Shown here piece by piece: positions 21,399 through 30,329 of a stretch of 64,000 bases of DNA. The number at the start of each line of letters is the position of its first letter. Within the stretch, counting starts at the first letter, position 1. The notes beneath the pieces were generated by a model, which searched no databases, was not told the DNA's origin, and saw only the letters and a program-made list of their open reading frames with translations. The stretch is from positions 235,101-299,100 of the forward strand of contig JAXGQE010000001.1 of the NCBI GenBank assembly GCA_040766585.1. The letters run 5' to 3'. The position numbers and the translations under genes are program-made. Origin of the DNA: JAXGQE01 sp040766585 (GTDB lineage: Bacteria > Bacillota > SLNR01).

Positions 21399-21426
21399 TA
21401 TATCATTTGCTCCAATTCGTAGCAAG
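21398..21426 (-). promoter_or_regulatory. Probable promoter of the rRNA operon or of a short leader RNA
   Basis: TTGCTA and TATATT with a 17-bp spacer read leftward, about 200 bp upstream of 16S. It is the best -35/-10 pair I find between gyrA and 16S; none is evident after the terminator at 21276-21304. Confidence 0.55.
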
Positions 21427-21514
21427 AGAACTTATAGGTGATAAAAGCCCGTTTGAATCGAATATCCTCAATTATCTCCCTATTATTTCTCCTAGCTATG
21501 TATCTCTGTAATTA

Positions 21515-23959
21515 TTAATCGCCATTTGTATCCTCATTCTTGGACAAAATGGTGGCCACACTGGCAAGCTGATCTTCCTTAGACAGACGCATGACCAAAA
21601 CGCCCTGGGTATTTCGTCCGGTGGACGGAATATCTTGAATTCCGATGCGAAGAACCTGGCCCTCTGTGGACATGAGCATCAGTTCACTGCCCTTTTTTAC
21701 AACCTTGACAGCCACTACATGACCATTCTTTTCAGTAAGCTTAATGGTTTTGACCCCTTTACCGCCTCTGGACTGATTCTTGTATTCTTTCAGCTTCGTC
21801 TTCTTCCCCTGTCCGCGGTCTGTTAAGACCAGAAGCTCGGAATCTTCTTTTACGGTATCCATACCCACCACATAATCCCCTTTGTTTAGGTTGATTCCTT
21901 TGACACCGGCCGCTCCCCGACCCATGCAGCGAACATCTTCTTCAGAGAATCGAATCGCCATTCCCTGGTGGGTGACCATGATGATGTCATCGTCCCCGTT
22001 GGTCAGACGAACCCCAATCAATTCATCATCTTCATGGAGCGCAATGGCAATCAGACCGCCTTTTCGAGCGGTATCGTATTCAGACAGAAGTGTCTTTTTG
22101 ATGATTCCTTTCTTTGTAACAAATACGAGGTTTTCATGTTTGTTGAACTCTTTGACAGGAATAACCGTGTTGATTTTCTCGCCCGGTTCCAGGGGGAGTA
22201 AATTGACAATAGCCGAACCTTTTGCCTGTCTGCTGGCCTCAGGGAGTTCATGCACTTTCAGTCGATACACCCTACCGTGATTGCTGAAGAACATCATATA
22301 GTGATGGGTGGTGGTGATAAAGAGATTCTCTACGAAATCTTCTTCTTTTGTATTCATTCCGGTAACCCCGCGTCCACCCCGACGCTGGTTTTTGTATGTG
22401 TCCATGGGCAGCCTCTTTATATACCCAAAGTGAGTCAGAGTAATAACCATGTCTTCTTCAGCAATGAGATCTTCTGCTTCAATATCGTCCGCAGATAAGG
22501 TGATGGTTGTTTTTCTGTCGTCTCCATATTTTTCTTTGACTTCAGTCAATTCTCTTCGGATGATGTCCAGCAGCAGCCGTTCACTGCCCAAAACCGCTCT
22601 TAAATATTCTATAGTTACAAGCAGTTCATCGTATTCTTCATCGATCTTTTGTCGTTCCAGACCGGTTAAACGCTGCAGCCTCATGTCCAATATGGCTTGC
22701 GCCTGTTTTTCACTTAACTCAAACCGGTCCATCAGACCAGTTCTGGCAACATCCACATTGGCGGCAGCCCGGATCAGAGCGATAACTTCGTCCAGATTGT
22801 CCAAGGCGATTTTCAGGCCTTCCAAAATATGGGCTCTCGCTTCCGCTTTGCCCAACTCGAACTTGGTCCGCCTTGTGATGACTTCTTTCTGGTGTTCCAG
22901 ATAGTAATAGAGCATCTCCTTCAGGTTTAAAACCAGGGGTTTGCCATCCACCAGTGCCAGCATAATGATCCCGAAGGTTTGCTGCAGCTGGGTATTTTTA
23001 AACAAATTATTCAAAACGACATTGGGATTCGCATCTTTTCTTAATTCAATTACAATCCTCAATCCATTTCTGTCGCTCTCGTCCCGCAGATCCGTAATCC
23101 CATCGATTTTCTTCTCGTGAACCAATTGGGCAATTTTTTCAATCAGTTTTGCTTTATTGACTTGATACGGAAGTTCAGTAACCAGGATTCTGCTCTTTCC
23201 GTTATTCATTTTCTCGATCTGGTGCACTGCCCGCATCTTAATGATGCCCCGCCCGGTAGAATATGCATCCCGTATCCCTTCCCGGCCCAAAATCAGGCCG
23301 CCGGTAGGGAAGTCCGGACCTTTTATATATTGATTCAGGTCTTTTTGGGCAATGTCTGGATTCTCGATCAGTGCAATGACGCCTTCAATCACTTCATTGA
23401 GGTTGTGAGGAGGTATATTGGTGGCCATCCCAACAGCAATCCCTGATGATCCGTTGACCAGCAGATTGGGGAACCGGGAAGGCAGAACTTGCGGTTCCTC
23501 CACGGTTTCATCAAAGTTAGGGATAAAATCAACTGTTTCTTTGTTTATGTCGGACAGAAGTTCCGTGGACAGTTTGGACAACCGCACTTCTGTGTACCGC
23601 ATGGCTGCGGCAGGGTCTCCATCCACGGAGCCGAAATTTCCATGCCCGTCCACCAGCAAATACCGGGTTGAAAAATCCTGCGCCATTCTGACCATAGCAT
23701 CGTAAACAGCCGTATCCCCGTGGGGATGATACCGCCCTAAAACCTCTCCCACGATACGAGCCGATTTCTTGTACGGCTTATCCGGCGTATTCCCCAGCTC
23801 GGACATTGCATACAGTATTCTGCGGTGAACCGGTTTCAGGCCGTCACGAACGTCCGGCAGTGCCCTACTGACAATGACGCTCATGGCATAATCCAAATAC
23901 GATTTTCGGATTTCTGTCTCAATGCTTACAGGAAGAATCTTTCCATGTGTATACTCCAT
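21515..23959 (-). CDS. gyrA: DNA gyrase subunit A
   Basis: An 814-residue GyrA, the DNA-cutting subunit of gyrase. Seen: the N-terminal KSYLDYAMSVIVSRALPDVR, the quinolone-determining region HPHGDTAVYDAMVRM, the active tyrosine in AAMRYTEVRLS (~residue 120) and the GyrA-box QRRGGRGV that starts the C-terminal DNA-wrapping domain. I start at the ATG whose A is at 23959 with an AAAGGTGG ribosome site; an upstream TTG would add 10 residues. It follows RNase J by 50 bp rather than gyrB, which is unusual. Confidence 0.97.
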   Translation of the reverse strand: MEYTHGKILPVSIETEIRKSYLDYAMSVIVSRALPDVRDGLKPVHRRILYAMSELGNTPDKPYKKSARIVGEVLGRYHPHGDTAVYDAMVRMAQDFSTRYLLVDGHGNFGSVDGDPAAAMRYTEVRLSKLSTELLSDINKETVDFIPNFDETVEEPQVLPSRFPNLLVNGSSGIAVGMATNIPPHNLNEVIEGVIALIENPDIAQKDLNQYIKGPDFPTGGLILGREGIRDAYSTGRGIIKMRAVHQIEKMNNGKSRILVTELPYQVNKAKLIEKIAQLVHEKKIDGITDLRDESDRNGLRIVIELRKDANPNVVLNNLFKNTQLQQTFGIIMLALVDGKPLVLNLKEMLYYYLEHQKEVITRRTKFELGKAEARAHILEGLKIALDNLDEVIALIRAAANVDVARTGLMDRFELSEKQAQAILDMRLQRLTGLERQKIDEEYDELLVTIEYLRAVLGSERLLLDIIRRELTEVKEKYGDDRKTTITLSADDIEAEDLIAEEDMVITLTHFGYIKRLPMDTYKNQRRGGRGVTGMNTKEEDFVENLFITTTHHYMMFFSNHGRVYRLKVHELPEASRQAKGSAIVNLLPLEPGEKINTVIPVKEFNKHENLVFVTKKGIIKKTLLSEYDTARKGGLIAIALHEDDELIGVRLTNGDDDIIMVTHQGMAIRFSEEDVRCMGRGAAGVKGINLNKGDYVVGMDTVKEDSELLVLTDRGQGKKTKLKEYKNQSRGGKGVKTIKLTEKNGHVVAVKVVKKGSELMLMSTEGQVLRIGIQDIPSTGRNTQGVLVMRLSKEDQLASVATILSKNEDTNGD

Positions 23960-24009
23960 CCGTTGGTTTCCACCTTTCTCTATATGCAAAAGTGCCCAAT
24001 TTGTTCAAT

Positions 24010-25680
24010 TCAGTCGATCTCCATAATCATTGTCAACACCGTTGGTCGTCTCCCTGTTTCGGTGTAGATCACATTGTCGAGATCCTTTCTCACTTTCTCC
24101 TTGATTCCGGACCAGCTGCGAATGTTGTGGTCACCGCAGTATTTCATGGTTTCATTGACGGTATCCTGCATGAGCTTCATCAGTTCCTCGGAATCTCTGA
24201 CATACACAAAGCCGCGAGACAGAATATCCGGTCCGGCAACAATTTTCCCTGATTCCTTCTTCATGGTCAACACCACAATAACAATCCCGTTTTCGGAAAG
24301 GTTCTTCCGGTCTCTCAGGACAATATTTCCCACATCTCCAACGCCCAATCCATCGATTAAGACGCTGCCAGAGGCAACTTTTTCGATTTTGCTCAACTTG
24401 CCGTCCAGAAAGGATGCTTTATCTCCCAGTTTCAGCATCAAAACATTCTCTGTATCGATGCCGAGTTCATTGGCGATCTCCCGAAACTGCACCATATGCC
24501 TGAATTCACCGTGAAATGGAAGGGCATACTTGGGTTTAATTATGCTCAGCATCGTCTTTATATCTTCTCTGGCAGCATGGCCGGACACATGAACAGGAGC
24601 CACATCTCGGTAAATGACCTTAGCCCCGGCCCTGAAAAGATTGTTGATTGTCTTGTACACTTGCTTGGCATTCCCGGGAATGGGTGTGGCGGAAATGATG
24701 ACTGTATCTCCAGGGAAGAGTTGAATCTGGCGATGCGAACCTTCCGAAATCCGGGTTAGAGCGGCCAGCGGCTCTCCCTGGCTTCCCGTTGTGATAATGA
24801 CGATCTGATTCTCGGGGAAATTATTAATTTCAGAGATATCCACAAACATGCTTGGATCGCAGTTCAGGTACCCCAGCTCCAAAGCGGCTTCCACGACTTT
24901 CACCATGCTCCTGCCGACAACCCCTACTTTCCTGCCGTACGCGCTGGCAGCATTGATGACCTGCTGAATTCGATGCACATTGGAAGCAAACGTGGCAATA
25001 ATGATTCTTCCTGATGCCCGGCTGAATTCCCGGAAGAAAGTCTGGCCAACCAATTTTTCTGACGGGGTGTATCCTTCACTGGTCGCTCCGGTACTGTCGC
25101 AGATCATGGCCAGGACCCCGTCTTTTTGAACATCGATCAGTTTATGGAATTCAATAGTTCTGCCATCTATGGGCGTATGATCCAACTTAAAATCGCCGCT
25201 GTGGACAATGACTCCTTCCGGAGTACGGATGATCAGTCCCAGCCCGTCCGGGATGCTGTGGGTTACGCGATAGAAAGACAATTGAAAGGCTCCTGCTTTA
25301 ATGATGGTATCGGCTGTGATTTCTCGAATGTCAGGCGTTATCTCAACCTTTTTGTCTTCCAGTCTTTTTTTAATCAAGCCAACGGTCAGCCGTGTACCGT
25401 ATACAGGAACATCAAAATCCTTCAAGACATACGGCAGGGCCCCAATATGATCTTCATGTCCGTGGGTAATAAATATCCCTCTGAGTTTCTCTTTGTTCTC
25501 CATCAGGTAGCGGGTATCGGGGATAACCAAATCAACGCCCGGGAGATCCTCTCCGGGAAATGCAACCCCGGAATCCACAAGTATTATATCTTTCCCGTAT
25601 TCCAATACGAGCATATTCTTGCCGATTTCACCAAACCCGCCCAACGGTATTAAGGACAGTTCTGTCCTTTTTTTTGCCAC
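24010..25680 (-). CDS. rnjA: Ribonuclease J
   Basis: A 556-residue metallo-beta-lactamase/beta-CASP nuclease with 5'-3' exonuclease and endonuclease activity on RNA. The zinc site is intact: THGHEDHIGALPYVL, HSIPDGLG, HSGDFKLDHTP and the C-terminal HVSGHAAREDIK. The C-terminus has the short domain of bacterial RNase J. I choose the GTG at 25680 because GAGGTG is 6 nt upstream; the longer ATG-started frame lacks an SD. It sits between gyrB and gyrA. A second rnj gene may exist elsewhere, so rnjA versus rnjB is not certain. Confidence 0.93.
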   Translation of the reverse strand: MAKKRTELSLIPLGGFGEIGKNMLVLEYGKDIILVDSGVAFPGEDLPGVDLVIPDTRYLMENKEKLRGIFITHGHEDHIGALPYVLKDFDVPVYGTRLTVGLIKKRLEDKKVEITPDIREITADTIIKAGAFQLSFYRVTHSIPDGLGLIIRTPEGVIVHSGDFKLDHTPIDGRTIEFHKLIDVQKDGVLAMICDSTGATSEGYTPSEKLVGQTFFREFSRASGRIIIATFASNVHRIQQVINAASAYGRKVGVVGRSMVKVVEAALELGYLNCDPSMFVDISEINNFPENQIVIITTGSQGEPLAALTRISEGSHRQIQLFPGDTVIISATPIPGNAKQVYKTINNLFRAGAKVIYRDVAPVHVSGHAAREDIKTMLSIIKPKYALPFHGEFRHMVQFREIANELGIDTENVLMLKLGDKASFLDGKLSKIEKVASGSVLIDGLGVGDVGNIVLRDRKNLSENGIVIVVLTMKKESGKIVAGPDILSRGFVYVRDSEELMKLMQDTVNETMKYCGDHNIRSWSGIKEKVRKDLDNVIYTETGRRPTVLTMIMEID

Positions 25681-25776
25681 ACGAATCACCTCAATAATCA
25701 AACAGATTATGCCACTATCATTCTATCAAATCAAAACTGCAATAACAAATAGAATCAGGATCTCGACAAAAGAAAT

Positions 25777-25800
25777 ATGGGAAGGGACATCCCTTCCCAT
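25777..25800 (-). terminator. Probable terminator after gyrB
   Basis: A perfect 10-bp hairpin, ATGGGAAGGG paired with CCCTTCCCAT, lies 17 bp past the gyrB stop codon and is followed on the minus strand by a T-rich but interrupted tract. Confidence 0.65.
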
Positions 25801-25816
25801 GAATCCATTGGATGAT

Positions 25817-27751
25817 TTATCCCACCGTATCCAGGTTCCTCACTTCTTTGGCATGCCTTTGTATAAATTCCCTTCTCGGTTCAACCTTGTCACCCATGAG
25901 AATGGTGAAGATCTCGTCTGCCGCCATGGCGTCTTCCAGGGAAACCTGCAGAAATGTTCTCTTTTCGGGATCCATCGTCGTTTCCCAAAGCTGATCTGCA
26001 TTCATTTCTCCCAATCCTTTATAGCGCTGAATCACAATTCCGGTCCGCCCAATCTGTTCCATGATGGCCGCCAGCTCATCATCGTTGTACGCATAGTGCT
26101 CTTCTCTTCCTTTGCGCACCAGATACAAAGGCGGCTGGGCAATGTATATATAGCCTGCCTCAATAAGGTGGGGCATATATCGATAGAAAAAGGTCAGCAA
26201 CAAAGTCCGTATATGAGAACCATCCACATCCGCATCGGTCATGATCACAATTTTGTGGTATCGTGCTTTTTCTATATCGAAATCATCGGAAATACCGGTT
26301 CCCAGTGCAGTGATGATGGTTCGGATCTCTTCGTTGTTCAGGATTTTATCCAGTCGTGCCTTTTCCACATTGATAATTTTCCCTCGCAGAGGAAGAATTG
26401 CCTGAAACCTTCGGTCCCGGCCTTGTTTTGCAGAGCCTCCGGCTGAATCTCCTTCCACGATATATATCTCTGCCATGGAAGGATCTTTCACCGAGCAGTC
26501 TGTCAGTTTCCCGGGCAGAGCCGATATTTCCAGGGCGTTTTTCCGTCGTGTCAGTTCGCGTGCTTTTCTCGCTGCCTCCCGTGCTCTGGCTGCATAGACC
26601 GATTTCTCCACAATTTTCTTCGCCAGGGATGGATGTTCTTCCAAAAAAGTACCCACACCATCCACTATGACTGAATCGACAATCCCTCTCATCTCGCTGT
26701 TTCCTAGCTTTGTCTTCGTCTGTCCTTCAAACTGGGGATCCAGCAGCTTGACGCTGAGAATGGCTGTCAAGCCTTCTCGAATGTCTTCTCCGCCCAGATT
26801 GGATTCACTTTCTTTGAGCAGACCGGATTTTCTAGCGTAATCGTTGATTACTCTTGTCAACGCGCTTTTGAATCCGGATTCGTGGGTCCCGCCTTCATAT
26901 GTGTGGATGTTGTTGGCAAAAGAATACAAGTTTTCCGCGTAACCGCTGTTGTATTGGATCGCAACTTCAATAACGCTGTCATCTTTGGTTTTCTCAAAAA
27001 AGATGGGGTTGTCGTAGATGACATCGCGGTTTTTGTTCAAATGTTTAACAAAGGATATGATCCCGCCTTCATAGCAAAACACTGATTTTTCCTTAGTACG
27101 CTGGTCCAGCAGTGAAATGCGGATGCCTTTGTTCAGGAAGGCCAGCTCTCGCAAACGTGCTACCAACGTTTCATAGGAAAAAACGATGGATTCAAATATA
27201 TCAGAATCGGGCAGGAATTTCGTGGTGGTTCCTGTTTCTTTGGTGGGCCCTACTTTGGCCAGATCCGATACCGGGCGGCCGCGGCGATACTCCTGCCGGT
27301 AAATGCCCCCGTCCCTCTTGACCTCGACGATGAGCCATTCAGATAGAGCATTGACAACCGAGATTCCCACACCATGGAGCCCTCCGGATACTTTGTATCC
27401 GTCTCCTCCAAATTTTCCACCGGCATGCAGAATCGTCATGACAACCTCCACGGTTGACTTGCCGATTTTGGGATGCTTTTTAACCGGTATACCTCTGCCG
27501 TTGTCAGACACGGTTATGCTGTTGTCTTCACCGATTGTAACGCTGATGGAATCGCAGTATCCCGCCAGAGATTCATCAATGCTGTTGTCAACCACTTCAT
27601 AAACCAGATGGTGCAGCCCCTTGGCCGAAGTACTTCCTATGTACATGCTGGGTCGTTTTCGAACGGCCTCCAGGCCTTCCAGAACCTGGATCTGGTGCTC
27701 ATCGTAGTTGCCATTGTGGTTTACTCCATTGCCTGTTGTGTTCTTTACCAT
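25817..27751 (-). CDS. gyrB: DNA gyrase subunit B
   Basis: A 644-residue GyrB, the ATPase subunit of gyrase. Seen: the GHKL ATP site (VDNSIDESLAGYCDSI, VSDNGRGIPV, GGLHGVGISVVNALSEW), the transducer, and the Toprim motifs VEGDSAGGSAKQGRDRRFQA and MTDADVDGSHIRTLLLTFFYR. Residue length is the Gram-positive type without the ~170-residue insert. ATG with GGAGG upstream. It follows remB by 54 bp and is followed by a terminator-like hairpin, then RNase J. Confidence 0.97.
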   Translation of the reverse strand: MVKNTTGNGVNHNGNYDEHQIQVLEGLEAVRKRPSMYIGSTSAKGLHHLVYEVVDNSIDESLAGYCDSISVTIGEDNSITVSDNGRGIPVKKHPKIGKSTVEVVMTILHAGGKFGGDGYKVSGGLHGVGISVVNALSEWLIVEVKRDGGIYRQEYRRGRPVSDLAKVGPTKETGTTTKFLPDSDIFESIVFSYETLVARLRELAFLNKGIRISLLDQRTKEKSVFCYEGGIISFVKHLNKNRDVIYDNPIFFEKTKDDSVIEVAIQYNSGYAENLYSFANNIHTYEGGTHESGFKSALTRVINDYARKSGLLKESESNLGGEDIREGLTAILSVKLLDPQFEGQTKTKLGNSEMRGIVDSVIVDGVGTFLEEHPSLAKKIVEKSVYAARAREAARKARELTRRKNALEISALPGKLTDCSVKDPSMAEIYIVEGDSAGGSAKQGRDRRFQAILPLRGKIINVEKARLDKILNNEEIRTIITALGTGISDDFDIEKARYHKIVIMTDADVDGSHIRTLLLTFFYRYMPHLIEAGYIYIAQPPLYLVRKGREEHYAYNDDELAAIMEQIGRTGIVIQRYKGLGEMNADQLWETTMDPEKRTFLQVSLEDAMAADEIFTILMGDKVEPRREFIQRHAKEVRNLDTVG

Positions 27752-27805
27752 GCTTAACCTCCATAGTCACATTGGGTTCGCATTGTCCTTTTACGACCAA
27801 TACGA

Positions 27806-28072
27806 TCAGTAGACGCTATATTTTTCTAAATCCTTCTTCATTTCTCCTCTTCTTTGCAGCGTGCTGGAAGAAATCGGAGAGTAAATGATCTTGTCTTTCG
27901 TGATTACATACGACTTGGGCTGATCCTGGGTCAGATCAATGATTTGGTTTTCCTTCTTGATCTTTTCAATGAATTCCTTCGTTGTATGTGAGGTTCTAAT
28001 CAATGCCGCGTCAATAATCATGAGTACTTCGTCAATCGGTACAACATAATCAGACCCGATGTGCAAAAACAT
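27806..28072 (-). CDS. remB: Extracellular matrix regulator RemB (DUF370)
   Basis: An 88-residue DUF370 protein beginning MFLHIGSDYVVPIDEVLMII, the family hallmark. It is placed between recF and gyrB, as is B. subtilis remB (yaaB). Members form DNA-binding rings or arcs; RemB contributes to activation of matrix genes in Bacillus, but its role in Clostridia is not established. ATG with GGAGGTG. Confidence 0.9.
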   Translation of the reverse strand: MFLHIGSDYVVPIDEVLMIIDAALIRTSHTTKEFIEKIKKENQIIDLTQDQPKSYVITKDKIIYSPISSSTLQRRGEMKKDLEKYSVY

Positions 28073-28101
28073 ACTCTACACCTCCAATAAATTCTAGGCT
28101 G

Positions 28102-28965
28102 CTAACCACCAAAGAGCGACTGCCAGTTTTCATCCCCAATACACGCCCTGATTCTCTGGCTGTCCAGCAAATCAGGGGTTAATCCGGTCTCCAGCATCGT
28201 TAATGTCATGGCCTTGTGAATGAATTCCGGATTCTTGATGTTCTTCCGGTTGTTTAATTCGCTTAGCAGTACACTCTTTACCTTCTCTTTGACTTTTTCA
28301 AAGGTCTCCCTTTCCAATGCAAAAACACTTCTCTGAGCATCTTTCAATGCTATCCAAGGTGTTTCCTTCAGTATTTGTGTTAGTCTTCTTTCCTGTTCCG
28401 TCAGTTGAGACTCTTGGCAGAATTGGCAGATATCCTGTCCCGGTGGGGATATGGATCCGCAAATCCGGCAGCTGCCCCAACCTTTACTTTTCTTGGCTTT
28501 CTTGTAGATCAGGTCTTTTCCCATAAAATGTTCAAACGCTTTTCTCACTTCTTCAGACTCTACCGGCTGTGCGATTTGTTTGATTCGATCTTCTTCTTTT
28601 TGGGTCAGGCGGACTGGCTCTGGATGGATTTCGATGGTTTGGGTATCTTCATGTTCGAGACGATGATCCCTCCGGACATCCCCCACAAAAAAAACAATGT
28701 CTTTGATGGGGGAACCGCTGAGGTATTGATTGATTTTCTGGACATAGTCCCTCTTAAAGTATGTTAGCTGATGGACCCATACAGAGTTCGTAACCACCAC
28801 AAACAGTTTGTTGTCGGTTATTTTAATTGCTTTCGTTTGTCGAGATAAATTGGGCCCAACCATCGTATCCCATGCTTCAATCGCCTTCATCTCCATCAGT
28901 CTCTGGTTAACTCTGAGGGTTTTTATGCGGTTTTCCAACGCCTCTTTCAACGAAGAAACTTTCAC
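28102..28965 (-). CDS. DUF721/DciA-like protein with an internal zinc ribbon
   Basis: A 287-residue protein. Residues 1-95 form a DUF721 domain (SLKEALENRIKTL, AWDTMVGPNLSRQTKAI, LFVVVTNSVWVHQLTYFK), the fold of DciA, which helps load the replicative helicase in bacteria lacking DnaC/DnaI. A charged linker follows, then a zinc ribbon with CRIC (166-169) and CQFC (180-183), then a ~100-residue helical tail. The start is a GTG overlapping the recF stop as GTGA; a longer frame runs into recF. Small DUF721 genes commonly follow recF; the ribbon and tail are extra. Helicase loading is an inference. Confidence 0.75.
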   Translation of the reverse strand: MKVSSLKEALENRIKTLRVNQRLMEMKAIEAWDTMVGPNLSRQTKAIKITDNKLFVVVTNSVWVHQLTYFKRDYVQKINQYLSGSPIKDIVFFVGDVRRDHRLEHEDTQTIEIHPEPVRLTQKEEDRIKQIAQPVESEEVRKAFEHFMGKDLIYKKAKKSKGWGSCRICGSISPPGQDICQFCQESQLTEQERRLTQILKETPWIALKDAQRSVFALERETFEKVKEKVKSVLLSELNNRKNIKNPEFIHKAMTLTMLETGLTPDLLDSQRIRACIGDENWQSLFGG

Positions 28966-30080
28966 GCGCGTCTCTCCACCTCTCCACCCAGTACTGTGAA
29001 AATAGCGGTGCGATCTGTACAAATCTGTTGATATGGGTTCAGATTGGTCGATGTAATAATCGTTTGACTCGAATTTTTTACTTCATCCAGCAGAAATCCC
29101 CTTCTTTCATCGTCCAGTTCGGACATAACATCATCCAGAAGCAGGATCGGTTTTTCTCCTGTTTGATTCGTAAGAAGATTAACTTCGCCCAGTTTCAGGG
29201 AAAGGGCTGCCGTTCTCTGCTGTCCTTGGGATCCAAATTTCTGAACATCGTTGCCGTTAATAAAAATTCTCAAATCATCCCGATGGGGTCCAGTCAGGGT
29301 GAATCCTCGGATTCGTTCCAGATCTCTGACTTTCTTCAATTTTTCAGCAAATAGTTGCTGGATTTCAATTCTATTGAAATCGCCCACATCGCCAATCGAC
29401 GAATGATATGCGATTTGCAATTCTTCTTTCTGCCCGGATATATGTTGATGGATGGGAATAATTTCATCTTCCATGGTCATCAGAAACTCTACTCTTCGTT
29501 GGATCACTTCACTACCAGCCTCAATCAGCTGATCATTCCAAACCGATAATGTGGACTGATATTCTTTTGAATTGTCGTTTTTTTTCAACAGTTCATTTCG
29601 CTGAGTTAAAATCCTGTGATACAAGTGTAAATGGTGAAAATAGCTGGGGCTGGATTGAGATGCTGCAAAATCAATATATTTTCTTCTTTCCTGGGGAGAG
29701 CCCTGAATTATTCTCAGGGATTCAGGCGAAAACATAACAACAAAAAACTGACCGATCAACTCAGATAATCTATGAATATCTTTCCGGTTAATTCGTATTC
29801 GCTTTTTCCCATTTTCAGCATACTGAATGTCATATTTTGTTTTTCCGCTCTTCTTTGCAACCTCGCCCTGAATAGAAAAACAAGAGGCTCCCCACTGGAT
29901 GAGTTCGTTGTCACGGCTGCCTAGATGCGAGCGCCCCGAAGCCAGATAAAAGATCGCCTCCAAAATATTCGTTTTTCCTTCTCCGTTCTTGCCTGTAATA
30001 ATATTTACGCCCGGTATCAATTCAATTTCGGTATTGGCATGATTCCGGTAGTTTCGAATGGTCAGCTTTTCTAGATGCAA
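28962..30080 (-). CDS. recF: DNA replication and repair protein RecF
   Basis: A 372-residue SMC-like ATPase that binds gapped DNA and acts with RecO and RecR. Seen: Walker A GKNGEGKTNILEAIFYLA (~residue 33), the signature GSQGQQRTAALSLKLGE and Walker B PILLLDDVMSELDDERR. ATG at 30080. It lies between the S4-domain gene and the DUF721 gene, the classical dnaA-dnaN-yaaA-recF order. Confidence 0.97.
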   Translation of the reverse strand: MHLEKLTIRNYRNHANTEIELIPGVNIITGKNGEGKTNILEAIFYLASGRSHLGSRDNELIQWGASCFSIQGEVAKKSGKTKYDIQYAENGKKRIRINRKDIHRLSELIGQFFVVMFSPESLRIIQGSPQERRKYIDFAASQSSPSYFHHLHLYHRILTQRNELLKKNDNSKEYQSTLSVWNDQLIEAGSEVIQRRVEFLMTMEDEIIPIHQHISGQKEELQIAYHSSIGDVGDFNRIEIQQLFAEKLKKVRDLERIRGFTLTGPHRDDLRIFINGNDVQKFGSQGQQRTAALSLKLGEVNLLTNQTGEKPILLLDDVMSELDDERRGFLLDEVKNSSQTIITSTNLNPYQQICTDRTAIFTVLGGEVERRA

Positions 30081-30092
30081 AATATTTCACCT

Positions 30093-30329
30093 TCAGTCCT
30101 GCTTATGGCTTCTTACCTGATAGCAGTTTCCTGATACACATATTCTATCCCCATGGAACAGAACCCTGGATCGTTTCTTTTCAGTTTGTCCATTTACGGA
30201 AACAAGTTCATTTTGAATCAAATACTTTGCAGCTCCCCCTGTTTCAGCAATGCCTGCCCATTTTAAGAATTTATCCAGCGAAATACTATCAGTGACGATG
30301 GTTATTGCGGTCGTTTGTTTTTCTATCAT
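30093..30329 (-). CDS. yaaA: S4-domain RNA-binding protein (YaaA type)
   Basis: A 78-residue S4-domain protein (SLDKFLKWAGIAETGGAAKYLIQNELVSVNG). It is found between dnaN and recF in most Firmicutes, where it may have a role in ribosome assembly. The ATG overlaps the dnaN stop as ATGA, so the two are probably translationally coupled. Confidence 0.92.
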   Translation of the reverse strand: MIEKQTTAITIVTDSISLDKFLKWAGIAETGGAAKYLIQNELVSVNGQTEKKRSRVLFHGDRICVSGNCYQVRSHKQD

